DNA of 64,000 nucleotides from Spirochaetaceae bacterium (GTDB taxonomy: Bacteria; Spirochaetota; Spirochaetia; SZUA-6; DRHE01), in the NCBI GenBank assembly GCA_020353535.1, contig CP070696.1, forward strand, positions 4,482,007 to 4,546,006, read 5' to 3'. Below are positions 34,089 through 42,971 of this stretch, one piece after another (the stretch's first letter is position 1; the number at the start of each line of letters is the position of its first letter). The translations under genes were made by a program, and so were the position numbers. Under the pieces are notes generated by a model. It saw nothing but the letters and a program-made list of their open reading frames with translations, was not told where the DNA came from and did no database searches.

Positions 34089-34547
34089 ATGGGTCTGTTT
34101 ACGACGATAAACACGGCAGCTACGGGGCTGACAGCGCAGCGCACACGTTTGGATGTGATCGCCAATAACATCGCCAACGTGAATACCACCCGGACAACCG
34201 AGGGCGGACCCTTTCGCCGCAGCCGGGTCATTTTCCGGCCAAGGGTTTCCCAGCCTTATTGGCGGAGCCCTTTTCTGCCCCTGTTTCTCAAAGAACAGAT
34301 TGGCAGAGGCGTGAGGGTGGTCAACGTGGAGAAGGACTACGACGCCGAAGTGCGCCTGGTGTATGATCCGACCCATCCGGATGCCATTCAATCCGGACCT
34401 CGGCAGGGTTATGTGGAGTATCCCAACGTCAATGTTGTGAACGAGATGGTGGATATGATCTCCGCCTCGAGGGCTTACGAAGCCAACGTAGCCATCATGA
34501 ACGGAAGCAAGAGCATGTTCCTGAAGGCGTTGGAGATCGGGAGGTAA
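34089..34547 (+). CDS. flgC: flagellar basal-body rod protein FlgC
   Basis: A 152-residue proximal rod protein with TTINTAATGLTAQRTRLDVI and NNIANVNTTRTTEGG near the N-terminus, and the C-terminal YVEYPNVNVVNEMVDMISAS with SRAYEANV typical of FlgC. It lies between flgB and fliE, with GCGGGAGGAACAG as ribosome site. Confidence 0.95.
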   Translation: MGLFTTINTAATGLTAQRTRLDVIANNIANVNTTRTTEGGPFRRSRVIFRPRVSQPYWRSPFLPLFLKEQIGRGVRVVNVEKDYDAEVRLVYDPTHPDAIQSGPRQGYVEYPNVNVVNEMVDMISASRAYEANVAIMNGSKSMFLKALEIGR

Positions 34548-34550
34548 TTG

Positions 34551-34907
34551 ATGGATTTACTTTCACCTTTGTCGGTCCGGGGACACGTTATCGAGCTGCA
34601 GCGCAGCGATCCCCGTCATCTTTCCGGTTCAGGGGCAGCCGGGAGCATCGCCGCGACTGCTGGTCCAGAGGCGAGATTAGGGCCCGAGTCAGGATTCGGT
34701 AAACTGTTTTTCGACGCATTGAACAATGTTAATGATCTCCAGCATACGACCATGGATCTCACCGAGGCTATGCTCACCGATCCGGATTCGGTGGATATCC
34801 ACGATGTGACTGTGGCGATTGCCGAGGCCAATTTAGCCCTGTCGATGACCAAAGCGATTATGGACAGGGCGATCCGGGCCTATCAAGAGGTCATCAATAT
34901 ACGATAA
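34551..34907 (+). CDS. fliE: flagellar hook-basal body complex protein FliE
   Basis: A 118-residue protein connecting the MS ring to the rod. After a variable N-terminus it has the family core FGKLFFDALNNVNDLQHTTMD and the C-terminal VTVAIAEANLALSMTKAIMDR. I chose the ATG at 34551 because GGGAGG precedes it. It is followed by a 120-base gap, the largest in the flagellar operon. Confidence 0.93.
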   Translation: MDLLSPLSVRGHVIELQRSDPRHLSGSGAAGSIAATAGPEARLGPESGFGKLFFDALNNVNDLQHTTMDLTEAMLTDPDSVDIHDVTVAIAEANLALSMTKAIMDRAIRAYQEVINIR

Positions 34908-34938
34908 TGTAGCAGCTTCTGTACGTTCATATTATGAT

Positions 34939-34962
34939 GCCGGCGCGTTCTTGTGCGCTGGC
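34939..34962 (+). other. GC-rich stem-loop after fliE
   Basis: GCCGGCGC and GCGCTGGC pair with one G-U around an eight-base loop, 31 bases after the fliE stop. No T-run follows, so it is more likely an RNA-end or stability element than an intrinsic terminator. It is the first of two hairpins in the fliE-fliF gap. Confidence 0.5.
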
Positions 34963-34969
34963 AGAGTAC

Positions 34970-35011
34970 ATCGCAATCTTCCCTGGTCACTGATTGAATG
35001 AAGATTGCGAT
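34970..35011 (+). other. 11-bp perfect inverted repeat before fliF
   Basis: ATCGCAATCTT (34970-34980) and AAGATTGCGAT (35001-35011) are exact reverse complements around a 20-base loop. The 3' arm ends six bases before the GGGAGGGG site of fliF. The arm, extended by CC, differs at one base from the arm of the hairpin before fliP (49628). As RNA it would place a stem next to the ribosome site. Confidence 0.65.
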
Positions 35012-35027
35012 CAAATGGGAGGGGAGA

Positions 35028-36737
35028 ATGAACGAGTGGCTAAGACAGCTAATAAATCAGATAAAGAATCTTTGGGGTAAGTGGAGTCTTACCCAGAAGA
35101 TCATCCTGTTCTCTATCGTTGGAGTGGCGGTGCTGGCGATCATCCTGATCGCGGTGTTCAGCTCCGCTCCCACCATGGTAACCCTGATAGGCACTCCGAT
35201 CAGCGATGAGAACAATCTGGCGCGCATCGTGACGGTCCTGGACGAGGAAGGGGTAACCTACAAGGTCAGCCCTGAGAACATGATCTACGTGGAGGACGAT
35301 GCCACGGCACGCCGCATCCGGGCGATCCTGATCCGCGAGGATCTGATTCCTCCCAGGACAGATCCCTGGGCCATCTTCGACGTGGAACGCTGGACCCTGA
35401 CGGACTTCGAACGGGACGTCAATCTGCAGAGAGCCATTACCAAGAACCTCGAGCAGCATATCCTGGCGCTCGATGACGTAGATGCCACCAGCGTGACCCT
35501 GGTTGTGCCCAAGGCGGAGCTTTTCCAGGAGGACCAGAATCCGGTGACCGCTTCTGTGATCATTACCCCGAAGCCGGGCTCCGACATCAAGGAGAACCGC
35601 AAGAAGATCGAGGGGATCGTTAAAATCATTAAGTTCGCCGTTGCCGGATTACAGGATGAAAATATCGTGATCACGGATCAAAACGGCCTGCAATTGAATG
35701 ACTTCACCGGCCTGGAGGACGTGGACCGGATAGAGGTCGCCCGCCGGGAGCTGCGAACCAAGAAAGAGTTGGAGCAGCAATACAAGGCGGAAATCCTTGC
35801 AGCCCTGAGAACGATCTTCAGCTTCGACAGGGTGGAAATCGTAAAGCTGGACATCGACCTGGACATGAGTAAACAGACGGTGAATACGGAGGAGCATTTT
35901 CCCGTAACCATGACGAAGGACAATCCTCGTACGCCTTTCGACGAAACCGAGGTGGTGCCCTCCATAACCCTGTCCAAGGAAGTCACGGAAGAGCATTTCG
36001 AGGGAACCGGTTTCAATCCGGAAGGACCTCCGGGCCAGGAGGGGCAGACACCTCCGGCTTACAAAGATCTCTCCAATCTGGTGGGAAAATACGATCAGTC
36101 CACCCTGATTCAGAACGAGGTGGTCAACAAGAAGAGTACCTATGAGGAGAAGAGTCCGTGGAGTATCGACAGAATCACCGCGGGCGTCGCTATTGATGGA
36201 GTGTGGCGCAGGGTATACAATGAAGAGGGTCAGGTGGAAGTGAATCCCGACGGCAGCATCAAGAGGGAATACACGCCGGTCAGTGACGAAGACTTGCGCA
36301 AGGCTGAAAGCCTGATCAAGGATGCGGTAGGCTACAACCGGGATCGAGGGGATTCGGTTACAGTCGAGCACATTCCCTTCGACAGGAGTGCTCAATTCGC
36401 CACCGAAGACGAGGAGCTGCGTCGGCAGCGGCAGGTGCGCACCACCATTGTCTCGATCATCATTGGTATCGGGGCGATAATTTTTGCCGCCATCCTCTAC
36501 CGGTTGATCGCCAAGGAGTTGGAGCGCAGAAGACGGCTGCGGGAAGAGGAATTGGCTCGCCAGCATCAGGCCATGCGCGAGGCGGCCCTACGCAGAGCCG
36601 AAGAAGAGGGGGCGGAAGTCGAGCTCTCCGTGGAGGAACGGGCTCGCATGGAGATGCAGGAGAACGCCATCAACATGGCCCGGGAGCATCCCGAGGATGT
36701 GGCTCAGTTGATCCGTACCTGGCTGTTAGAGGAGTAG
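35028..36737 (+). CDS. fliF: flagellar M-ring protein FliF
   Basis: A 569-residue inner-membrane ring protein with a first membrane helix at about residues 20-40 (ILFSIVGVAVLAIILIAVF), ring-building motifs (YccdX-like domains, VTLVVPKAELFQEDQNPVTA), and a second helix near 480-500 (VSIIIGIGAIIFAAILYRLI). The short cytoplasmic tail that binds FliG ends the protein. The ATG at 35028 has GGGAGGGG upstream. An earlier in-frame ATG lies inside the inverted repeat and has no site. Confidence 0.95.
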   Translation: MNEWLRQLINQIKNLWGKWSLTQKIILFSIVGVAVLAIILIAVFSSAPTMVTLIGTPISDENNLARIVTVLDEEGVTYKVSPENMIYVEDDATARRIRAILIREDLIPPRTDPWAIFDVERWTLTDFERDVNLQRAITKNLEQHILALDDVDATSVTLVVPKAELFQEDQNPVTASVIITPKPGSDIKENRKKIEGIVKIIKFAVAGLQDENIVITDQNGLQLNDFTGLEDVDRIEVARRELRTKKELEQQYKAEILAALRTIFSFDRVEIVKLDIDLDMSKQTVNTEEHFPVTMTKDNPRTPFDETEVVPSITLSKEVTEEHFEGTGFNPEGPPGQEGQTPPAYKDLSNLVGKYDQSTLIQNEVVNKKSTYEEKSPWSIDRITAGVAIDGVWRRVYNEEGQVEVNPDGSIKREYTPVSDEDLRKAESLIKDAVGYNRDRGDSVTVEHIPFDRSAQFATEDEELRRQRQVRTTIVSIIIGIGAIIFAAILYRLIAKELERRRRLREEELARQHQAMREAALRRAEEEGAEVELSVEERARMEMQENAINMAREHPEDVAQLIRTWLLEE

Positions 36738-36740
36738 GAG

Positions 36741-37820
36741 ATGGCAAAGAGGGAAGCAAGCGCGACCGCCCAGGCGCCACCGTCGCCCGGGAAGAAGACG
36801 AGAGGCCACGGGGGACCGAAAAAACAACTCACCGGCCGTCAGAAGGCCGCCATATTCATCATTACCCTGGGACACGAGATCGCCGCGGATATATTCAAGC
36901 ATCTGCGGGATGACGAGATCGAGCAGCTGACCTTTGAAATCGCCCGCAACGAAGCCATCGATCCGGCGGACAGGGATCAGGTGCTGATGGAGTTCCAGGA
37001 GCTGATGATGGCTCAGGACTTCATATCCACCGGCGGTATCGAATACGCTCGGGAGCTGTTGGAGAAATCGGTAGGCAGTCAAAAGGCGGTAGATATTATC
37101 AACCGCCTGACCAGCTCCCTTCAGGTGCGTCCGTTCGACTTCATCCGTAGAACCGATCCGGCTCATCTGCTCAACTTCATCCAGCAGGAGCATCCCCAGA
37201 CCATCGCCCTGATTCTGGCATACTTGGAGCCGAACAAGGCATCGGTGATTCTGGGGGCTTTGCCCAGTGAAGTGCAATCCGACGTAGCTAAACGCATCGC
37301 CACTATGGACAGGACCTCTCCGGAGATCCTGCGGGAGGTCGAACGGGTATTGGAGAAGAAGCTTTCCACGCTGTCCTCTGAGGACTACACCGCTGCCGGT
37401 GGTGTGGAAAGCATCGTCGAGATCCTCAACCTGGTTGATCGATCCACCGAGAAAGGGATCATCGAACGTCTCGAGGAGGACGATCCGGAGCTGGCGGAGG
37501 ACATTAAGAAGCGGATGTTCGTATTCGAGGATATCGTCCTTTTGGATGACCGGGCTATTCAAAAAGTGTTGCGGGAAGTGGATACCACCGAGCTGGCCAA
37601 GGCGCTGAAGGCCGTTGACTCGGAGGTCCAGGACAAGATCTTCCGTAATATGAGTAAACGGGCTGCCACCCTTCTGAAAGAGGATATGGATTATATGGGT
37701 CCGATCCGCTTGAAAGATGTGGAGGAAGCACAGCAGCGGATCGTTTCGATTATCCGCAAGCTGGAGGAACAGGGAGAGATCGTGGTAGCCCGGGCAGGCG
37801 AGGACGAACTGGTGGTTTGA
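36741..37820 (+). CDS. fliG: flagellar motor switch protein FliG
   Basis: A 359-residue switch protein. It has LTGRQKAAIFIITLGHEIAADI at the N-domain, the EHPQTIALILAYLEPNKA motif in the middle, and the charged torque helix region KEDMDYMGPIRLKDVEEAQQ at the end. The first 30 residues are a basic Pro/Lys-rich extension. Spirochaetes often have two FliG proteins; the one beside fliF and fliH is usually the motor one. Confidence 0.95.
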   Translation: MAKREASATAQAPPSPGKKTRGHGGPKKQLTGRQKAAIFIITLGHEIAADIFKHLRDDEIEQLTFEIARNEAIDPADRDQVLMEFQELMMAQDFISTGGIEYARELLEKSVGSQKAVDIINRLTSSLQVRPFDFIRRTDPAHLLNFIQQEHPQTIALILAYLEPNKASVILGALPSEVQSDVAKRIATMDRTSPEILREVERVLEKKLSTLSSEDYTAAGGVESIVEILNLVDRSTEKGIIERLEEDDPELAEDIKKRMFVFEDIVLLDDRAIQKVLREVDTTELAKALKAVDSEVQDKIFRNMSKRAATLLKEDMDYMGPIRLKDVEEAQQRIVSIIRKLEEQGEIVVARAGEDELVV

Positions 37821-37821
37821 C

Positions 37822-38733
37822 GTGGCAAAGAACGTCTTTAGAGCGGATGAAATACTCTATCAGTCCCGCAAAGTGTTCATCAAACCCCCGCAGGTGGAAG
37901 CGGAAGAGAGCTATGAGGAGATCGAGAGCCTGGAAGAGTACGGCGGACCCACCGTGGAAGATCTGCGACGGGAAGCGGATGAGTTTAAAACTAATTGGGA
38001 ACAGGAAAAAGCTCGTCTGATCGAATCCGCCCGGGAGGAGGCGGAGGCGATCAAGAAGGAGGCGGAGCGGGCTGCCTTTGATGAGGTAAAACGTAAAAAC
38101 AACCAGGCGCAGAAGATCCGCCAGGAAGCGGAGGACGAAGCCAAGCGCATCATCGAGGATGCCAAGAAACAAGCGGGGGAACTGGAAGCCGAGATCCAGG
38201 GGAAAGTGGATAAGGTGGAGAAAGAAGCCTTTGCCAAGGGTCACGCCGAGGGCAGAGAAGAAGGTTTCCAGGAGGGCCGTCAGGAAGTCGAGCGCCTGAT
38301 AGAGAGCCTGCAGAAGATCATTTCTGCGGCCATTGAAAAACGGAATGAGATCATACAGGAATCTGAGACCCAGGTCATCAATCTGGTTCTCCTCATTGCC
38401 AAGAAGGTAATTAAAGTGATCTCTGAAAATCAACGGAACGTGGTCATCAACAACGTGGTTCAGGCATTGCGAAAATTGAAGAGCCGCGGCGATGTGGTTA
38501 TTCGGGTAAACCTGGCCGACGTGGAGCTGACCTCGGAACACATAAATGATTTCATGAAGATGGTGGAGAACGTCAAGTCTGTTACCGTCCTGGAGGACAG
38601 CTCCGTGGATCGGGGTGGCTGCATCATCGAGACCGATTTCGGGCAGATTGACGCCCGGATCTCTTCCCAGCTTCACGAGATCGAGGAGAAGATCATCGAG
38701 CTGGCACCGATTCGCTCCAAAGGGGAGGGATAG
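37822..38733 (+). CDS. fliH: flagellar assembly protein FliH
   Basis: A 303-residue regulator of the export ATPase. The centre is a long coiled coil of Glu, Ala, Lys (about residues 60-170, with Arg/Glu-rich repeats), with GRxxG-like segments (EGREEGFQEGRQEVERLI). The C-terminal globular part (VINLVLLIAKKVIKVISENQ, VLEDSSVDRGGCIIETDFGQIDAR) is clearly FliH/YscL. GTG start one base after fliG. Confidence 0.92.
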   Translation: MAKNVFRADEILYQSRKVFIKPPQVEAEESYEEIESLEEYGGPTVEDLRREADEFKTNWEQEKARLIESAREEAEAIKKEAERAAFDEVKRKNNQAQKIRQEAEDEAKRIIEDAKKQAGELEAEIQGKVDKVEKEAFAKGHAEGREEGFQEGRQEVERLIESLQKIISAAIEKRNEIIQESETQVINLVLLIAKKVIKVISENQRNVVINNVVQALRKLKSRGDVVIRVNLADVELTSEHINDFMKMVENVKSVTVLEDSSVDRGGCIIETDFGQIDARISSQLHEIEEKIIELAPIRSKGEG

Positions 38734-38752
38734 GTTAAAGCCAGATCAACGA

Positions 38753-38769
38753 TGGCAGCCCCGCTGCCA
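38753..38769 (+). other. stem-loop in the fliH-fliI gap
   Basis: TGGCAGC and GCTGCCA pair exactly around CCC, 20 bases after fliH. Directly after it, GAAAA and TTTTC can pair around a short loop, and then comes the fliI ribosome site GGGAGGGG. Two small stems thus fill the 65-base gap. It has no terminator-like T-run. Confidence 0.5.
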
Positions 38770-38798
38770 GGAAAACCCATTTTTCAGGGAGGGGAAAA

Positions 38799-40172
38799 TT
38801 GGGCCTATTCGACAAATACGCTTTCACCTTAGAGAGAATCGATCCCATCAAGTATACCGGGGTTGTCCAACGGGTTCAGGGCGGCCTGATCGTAGAGTCC
38901 AAAGGTCCCCGAGCCGTGGTCGGCGAGCTGTGTCAAATCGTACTGCCGGAGGCGAGGCGAATCATCTGGGCTGAAGTGGTGGGTTTGAGAGACAGGACGG
39001 TTCAGATCATGCCTTACGATGAGATGGAAGGGATCACCGTAGGTTGCAAGGTCATCGCCATGGGCGAGCAGCTCTCTATCCCCGTTTCCGAGAAATTGCT
39101 GGGGAGAGTCCTGGATGGCATGGGAAAGCCCATCGACGGCAAAGGAGATATCGGTTCATCCGTCTGGTATCCCATTCACCAGGCCCCACCCGATGTTCTG
39201 CGCAGGCCGCGAATCGAACAGAAAATCGGCACGGGCATACGGTCCATCGACGCCCTTGTCACCGTGGGTAAGGGACAGCGGATGGGGATTTTTTCCGGCA
39301 GCGGCATCGGTAAATCCACCCTACTGGGAATGATTGCCCGCAATACTTCCGCCGATGTCAGCGTCATCGCCCTGATCGGAGAGCGGGGTAGGGAAGTGCG
39401 GGATTTCATCGAAAATGATTTGGGTCCGCAGGGTTTGGAACGGTCGGTTGTGGTGGTGGCCTCTTCCAACAAACCCCCGCTTTCGAGAATTCGAGGTGCC
39501 TACGTCGCTACGGCGATCGCGGAATATTTCCGCGATCAGGGCAAGGATGTCATGTTGCTGTTCGATTCGGTGACCCGGTTCGCCCGTGCGCAGCGGGAGA
39601 TCGGTCTGGCGGTGGGGGAGCCCCCGGCCAATCGCGGCTTTACCCCTTCGGTATATTCCCTGCTGCCAAAACTCCTGGAGCGGTGCGGCACCTCTCCGAA
39701 GGGTACGGTGACCGGCTTTTACTCCGTATTGGTCGAAGGGGATGATTTGGATGAGCCGATATCCGATGCGGTTCGGGGCATCCTGGACGGGCATATCGTG
39801 CTGACCCGCGGTCTTGCACAGAAGAATCATTACCCCGCAGTGGATGTCCTGCAGTCCGTGTCCAGATTGGCCGAAAAGGTAACAGGACCCAATATAAAAA
39901 AAGCCGCAGGTACGCTGCGACGAATGTTGGCTACCTACCGGGAGGCTGAAGATTTGATAAACGTAGGTGCGTACGTGGAAGGATCGAACGCCGAGATCGA
40001 TCAGGCCATCGTGAAGATGCCGGAGATCAATGAGTTTCTCGTACAGGCAATCCACGAAAAGCATGAGCCCGAGGAGAGTTACAGGCGTTTGGGCGAGATC
40101 GGGGGAGTGCCCATCCCGGAGGAGGAGTTGGGAAGTGAGGCGGTTTCACTTCAGGCTCGAGCGACTCTTTGA
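38799..40172 (+). CDS. fliI: flagellum-specific ATP synthase FliI
   Basis: A 457-residue export ATPase related to the F1 beta subunit, driving type III export. The Walker A is SGSGIGKSTLLG (residues 166-177), followed by VIALIGERGREVRDF and the Walker B region VMLLFDSVTRFARAQREIGLA. TTG start after GGGAGGGG. Its last 38 bases overlap fliJ. Confidence 0.96.
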   Translation: MGLFDKYAFTLERIDPIKYTGVVQRVQGGLIVESKGPRAVVGELCQIVLPEARRIIWAEVVGLRDRTVQIMPYDEMEGITVGCKVIAMGEQLSIPVSEKLLGRVLDGMGKPIDGKGDIGSSVWYPIHQAPPDVLRRPRIEQKIGTGIRSIDALVTVGKGQRMGIFSGSGIGKSTLLGMIARNTSADVSVIALIGERGREVRDFIENDLGPQGLERSVVVVASSNKPPLSRIRGAYVATAIAEYFRDQGKDVMLLFDSVTRFARAQREIGLAVGEPPANRGFTPSVYSLLPKLLERCGTSPKGTVTGFYSVLVEGDDLDEPISDAVRGILDGHIVLTRGLAQKNHYPAVDVLQSVSRLAEKVTGPNIKKAAGTLRRMLATYREAEDLINVGAYVEGSNAEIDQAIVKMPEINEFLVQAIHEKHEPEESYRRLGEIGGVPIPEEELGSEAVSLQARATL

Positions 40173-40590
40173 GATCCGCTCTTATAGGGAGCAGCAGTGG
40201 CTGGCCAAGTTGGCGGCTGCCTCGGGATTGTGCACCCGCCTGTCCCACAAGATAACGGAGAACGGGGAGGCGGCTCGTGGGGCATTTTACATAGATAGCA
40301 GACGCGGGCAGGAGCTGGATCTGTCGATGCTTACCTACCGGGAGCACTACATAAACAGGCTGGGTCAGGAACAGCGGAAACTGAAAAGAGAGCTTGAGGA
40401 AAAACTTCAGGCCCGTGCGCAGGTTCTGGAGAAGTATCAAGAGGTATCGCGGGATAAGAAGGTGCTGGAAAAACTGAAAGAAAAGCGAGAGTCGGATTAC
40501 TATGCACGGGCCAAGCTGGATGAGTTCAAGGCCGTCGATGACCTGACCTCCAGTCAGTTTGTCAGGAAGAGCCTTGAGGGGGGGATTTGA
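40135..40590 (+). CDS. fliJ: flagellar export chaperone FliJ
   Basis: A 151-residue, nearly all helical coiled-coil protein (FRLERLFEIRSYREQQWLAK to LEKLKEKRESDYYARAKLDE), the form of FliJ, which sits in the FliI ring centre. I chose the GTG at 40135, which follows a GAGGAG site and begins with the usual F-x-F-R-L-E start. It lies within the end of fliI, a tighter overlap than elsewhere in the operon. Confidence 0.88.
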   Translation: MRRFHFRLERLFEIRSYREQQWLAKLAAASGLCTRLSHKITENGEAARGAFYIDSRRGQELDLSMLTYREHYINRLGQEQRKLKRELEEKLQARAQVLEKYQEVSRDKKVLEKLKEKRESDYYARAKLDEFKAVDDLTSSQFVRKSLEGGI

Positions 40591-40593
40591 GCC

Positions 40594-41211
40594 ATGATGG
40601 AATACAGTTCTGTCGGCACGGGTTTTCGAATTATAATCCTGTTGCTTCTTGTGGCGGTCCTCGCGTTGGGTGGATTGGTTTGGTTTGATTACCTGGGCAT
40701 CGTAGACGCCCAAGGATTGCTGTCGCCGGTGTTCACACTCATTCGGGGGGAAAAGGTGGTTGTGGATGCCGAGGATCCTCTACTGCTGGAGAAAGAGAGA
40801 CTGACCAAGCAGCTGGAAGCGCTGGCCATTCGTTCTGAAGAGCTCACCAGCTGGGAACAGGAGCTGGAATCCAGGCAGGCGGAAATCAATCAGATGGTCG
40901 AGCAACTGGAGGAGCGGGAGAGGGGAATCGAAGATAGAGAAAAAGTATTTAACGAACGTTTGCAGGCTTTCGAAAATAGAAGAGTAAACCTGCGGCAGAA
41001 CTCGGATTATCTGGTAGGAATGCCGCCGGAAAATGCTGTGAAGATTCTGCTGCAAATGGAAGACCAGGACGTGATCGATATCTTTCGGGTGACCGAAGAG
41101 CAGGCTCAGGCTGCCGGGGAGGTTTCCCTGGTATCCTATTGGCTGTCCCTGATGCCCGCGGATCGGGCTGCCGTCCTGCAGCGGAAAATGTCGCGCAAGA
41201 CAGGGGGTTAA
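40594..41211 (+). CDS. flbB: periplasmic flagellar collar protein FlbB
   Basis: A 205-residue protein with one membrane helix (residues 10-30, GFRIIILLLLVAVLALGGLV), a long coiled coil (about 70-135) and a MgtE-N-like C-terminal domain (MPPENAVKILLQMEDQDVI, WLSLMPADRAAVLQRKMS). FlbB is known in Borrelia as the base of the spirochaete collar around the motor. Position between fliJ and fliK agrees. Confidence 0.88.
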   Translation: MMEYSSVGTGFRIIILLLLVAVLALGGLVWFDYLGIVDAQGLLSPVFTLIRGEKVVVDAEDPLLLEKERLTKQLEALAIRSEELTSWEQELESRQAEINQMVEQLEERERGIEDREKVFNERLQAFENRRVNLRQNSDYLVGMPPENAVKILLQMEDQDVIDIFRVTEEQAQAAGEVSLVSYWLSLMPADRAAVLQRKMSRKTGG

Positions 41212-41215
41212 ATAC

Positions 41216-42442
41216 TTGCTGCAGTCCCTATTGGATTTCACGTCCCCGAAGATCGTAAAGGCAGACGCCTCGGCTGAAACCTCTGCATCTCCGGCAGCAC
41301 AGGCACTTAGCGAAAAAAAGCCCGGTGGAAAAGTGGAGCAGGGGCTTTCGGCTTTTGCCAGAAGCCTCGAAAAGGCCAAAGAGGCAAATCAGGGCAAGGC
41401 GGTTCGCTCGAAGGTCGGGAATAGCCCAACCGAAGCGCTGGCTATGCGGGGCGGCAAAGCTCTCATCGATCCCTCTAAAATACTTCAGGAGTTGCTCGCT
41501 GGTTTGAATGCGCAGGAGCTGACCCGGGTACTGATGCAGTTCAATCCAAAAGAGTTGCTGCGTTTCGCCGAAAGCTTCGGTTTCGACAAGCTCGCCCTCC
41601 TTGATTCTGCCAAAGCCCTCGATACCACCCCGGTTGCCGCAAAGTGGGGAAGGGACAGGATTTCAAATCTTCGCAAGCAGCTGGTCGAGATTCTCGGCAA
41701 GGAGGGAGCGCTCAAAGTCATCGCCGCCGCAGCCGGAAAAAAGCGCGTAGCTCCCACGCCGGAGATCGGCCTCAAAAAACCAGCGAAAAATCAACCGGTC
41801 GGTGAAGCTCGAAGCGTGGGGAAAAAGCCGAGAGTCGTGGTTCTGGATCTGCGTAAGGATGCGCCGGCGGCCGGGGATGTTCAGAATCAGGGGAATGCTC
41901 TGAAAAATCCCTCGGCAGGAGAAAAAATTGCGGAAACTCAGGACAGGGAGGCTTCGATCCTATATCGCACTCCCATCCAGGAGAGGGCGCCGGCCTCGGC
42001 GGCCGATGCAAGCTCACGCGTGTCCCGGCTACCAATAAACTTCGAACAGCGCTTCATCCCTGAGGTTGTCAAACAGACGGGAATTATCCTGAAAGGCAGC
42101 GACAGCGGGGAGATTCGGTTGGTGTTGAAACCCGAGAATTTAGGCAGCCTTCGAATTCGGCTGTCCCTGAGCGAAAGCAGTTTAGAGGGCCGCATAGTTG
42201 TCGACAATAATAGTGTCAAGGAACTCGTCGAATCCAGCCTTGACAATCTGAGAAACGCCCTGCGTCTGGAGGGGTACCAGACCAGCTTGGAGGTCTTCGT
42301 AGGGCATCGACGCAGCGGAAACGGGAATCAGGAATCCGCACCTGCAAGCTGGCGGAACGGCGGTTCTGAAGAGTTCGAGAAATCGGTACCGTTGTTCCTC
42401 GAAATGAAGCCCGATTATGAACTGATCAACGTATTTGCATAG
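41216..42442 (+). CDS. fliK: flagellar hook-length control protein FliK
   Basis: A 408-residue protein with a long disordered Ala/Lys/Pro-rich N-terminal part, the ruler, and a compact C-terminal FliK domain (GEIRLVLKPENLGSLRIRLS, LEGRIVVDNNSVKELVESSL). It sets the hook length and switches export specificity. TTG start, five bases after flbB. Its last eight codons are the first of three similar 24-base units that each end in a stop, a striking oddity noted separately. Confidence 0.88.
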   Translation: MLQSLLDFTSPKIVKADASAETSASPAAQALSEKKPGGKVEQGLSAFARSLEKAKEANQGKAVRSKVGNSPTEALAMRGGKALIDPSKILQELLAGLNAQELTRVLMQFNPKELLRFAESFGFDKLALLDSAKALDTTPVAAKWGRDRISNLRKQLVEILGKEGALKVIAAAAGKKRVAPTPEIGLKKPAKNQPVGEARSVGKKPRVVVLDLRKDAPAAGDVQNQGNALKNPSAGEKIAETQDREASILYRTPIQERAPASAADASSRVSRLPINFEQRFIPEVVKQTGIILKGSDSGEIRLVLKPENLGSLRIRLSLSESSLEGRIVVDNNSVKELVESSLDNLRNALRLEGYQTSLEVFVGHRRSGNGNQESAPASWRNGGSEEFEKSVPLFLEMKPDYELINVFA

Positions 42443-42490
42443 CAAATCGTTGACGTATTCGCCTAGCGAAGAGTTAACATTTTTGCATGA
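42419..42490 (+). repeat. three 24-bp units, each ending in an in-frame stop, at the fliK 3' end
   Basis: Three consecutive 24-base units at 42419-42442, 42443-42466 and 42467-42490 read in the same frame as ELINVFA-stop, QIVDVFA-stop and RRVNIFA-stop, using TAG, TAG and TGA. By my count, units 1 and 2 agree at 16 of 24 bases and units 2 and 3 at 14. The first two units also form matched palindromes around their stop codon: TTTGC-GCAAA and TTCGC-GCGAA, with two paired changes. They lie between fliK and flgD. Confidence 0.75.
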
Positions 42491-42509
42491 CGATAGGAAA
42501 CTGGAAGGC

Positions 42510-42971
42510 ATGGACATTACATCATTACTATCCGCCGATGATCTTGTCAATTTGACCAGACAGGTGGAGAACTACAACCGGGGATTGAACCCGGCAGAAG
42601 TAGCTGGACAAGGCCAGACCCTGGGCAAGGATGATTTCTTGAGGATCCTCCTGACACAGTTGACCCATCAGGATCCAACCTCGCCGTTGGAGGACAAGGA
42701 GTTCGTGGCTCAGATGGCCCAGTTTTCCACCTTGGAACAGATGACCAATATGAGTGCCGAACTGGCCAAGGTATTCGCAGTGATGGCCAAGAGTCAGGCT
42801 ATCGGGCTGTTGGGAAAGACAGTCGAGATTGCCGTCGGGGACAACAGAGTATCTGGGAGGGTTGAGGAAATCACAGGTAGTGAGTTTCCGCAAATACTGG
42901 TACAAGGCCGATACTATGACGTATCACAGATCTTGAGCGTCAAAGAATCGCAAGGAGAGAAAAAGCCATGA
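42510..42971 (+). CDS. flgD: flagellar hook assembly protein FlgD
   Basis: A 153-residue short FlgD that caps the growing hook. It has LGKDDFLRILLTQLTHQDPTSPLEDKEFVAQMAQFSTLEQMTNM, the full family core (residues about 38-80), then AIGLLGKTVEIAVGDNRVSG. It is shorter than enteric FlgD because the large C-terminal domains are missing, as is common outside Proteobacteria. The ATG at 42510 follows the repeat. Overlaps flgE. Confidence 0.93.
   Translation: MDITSLLSADDLVNLTRQVENYNRGLNPAEVAGQGQTLGKDDFLRILLTQLTHQDPTSPLEDKEFVAQMAQFSTLEQMTNMSAELAKVFAVMAKSQAIGLLGKTVEIAVGDNRVSGRVEEITGSEFPQILVQGRYYDVSQILSVKESQGEKKP

Noticed and set aside
34930..34935. TATTAT as a -10 box for fliF
   Set aside because: No -35 hexamer lies at 16-18 bases upstream, so support is too thin to call a promoter.
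35649..36566. Reverse-strand frame of 305 codons opposite fliF
   Set aside because: Antisense to a conserved gene, with no motif and no upstream signal.
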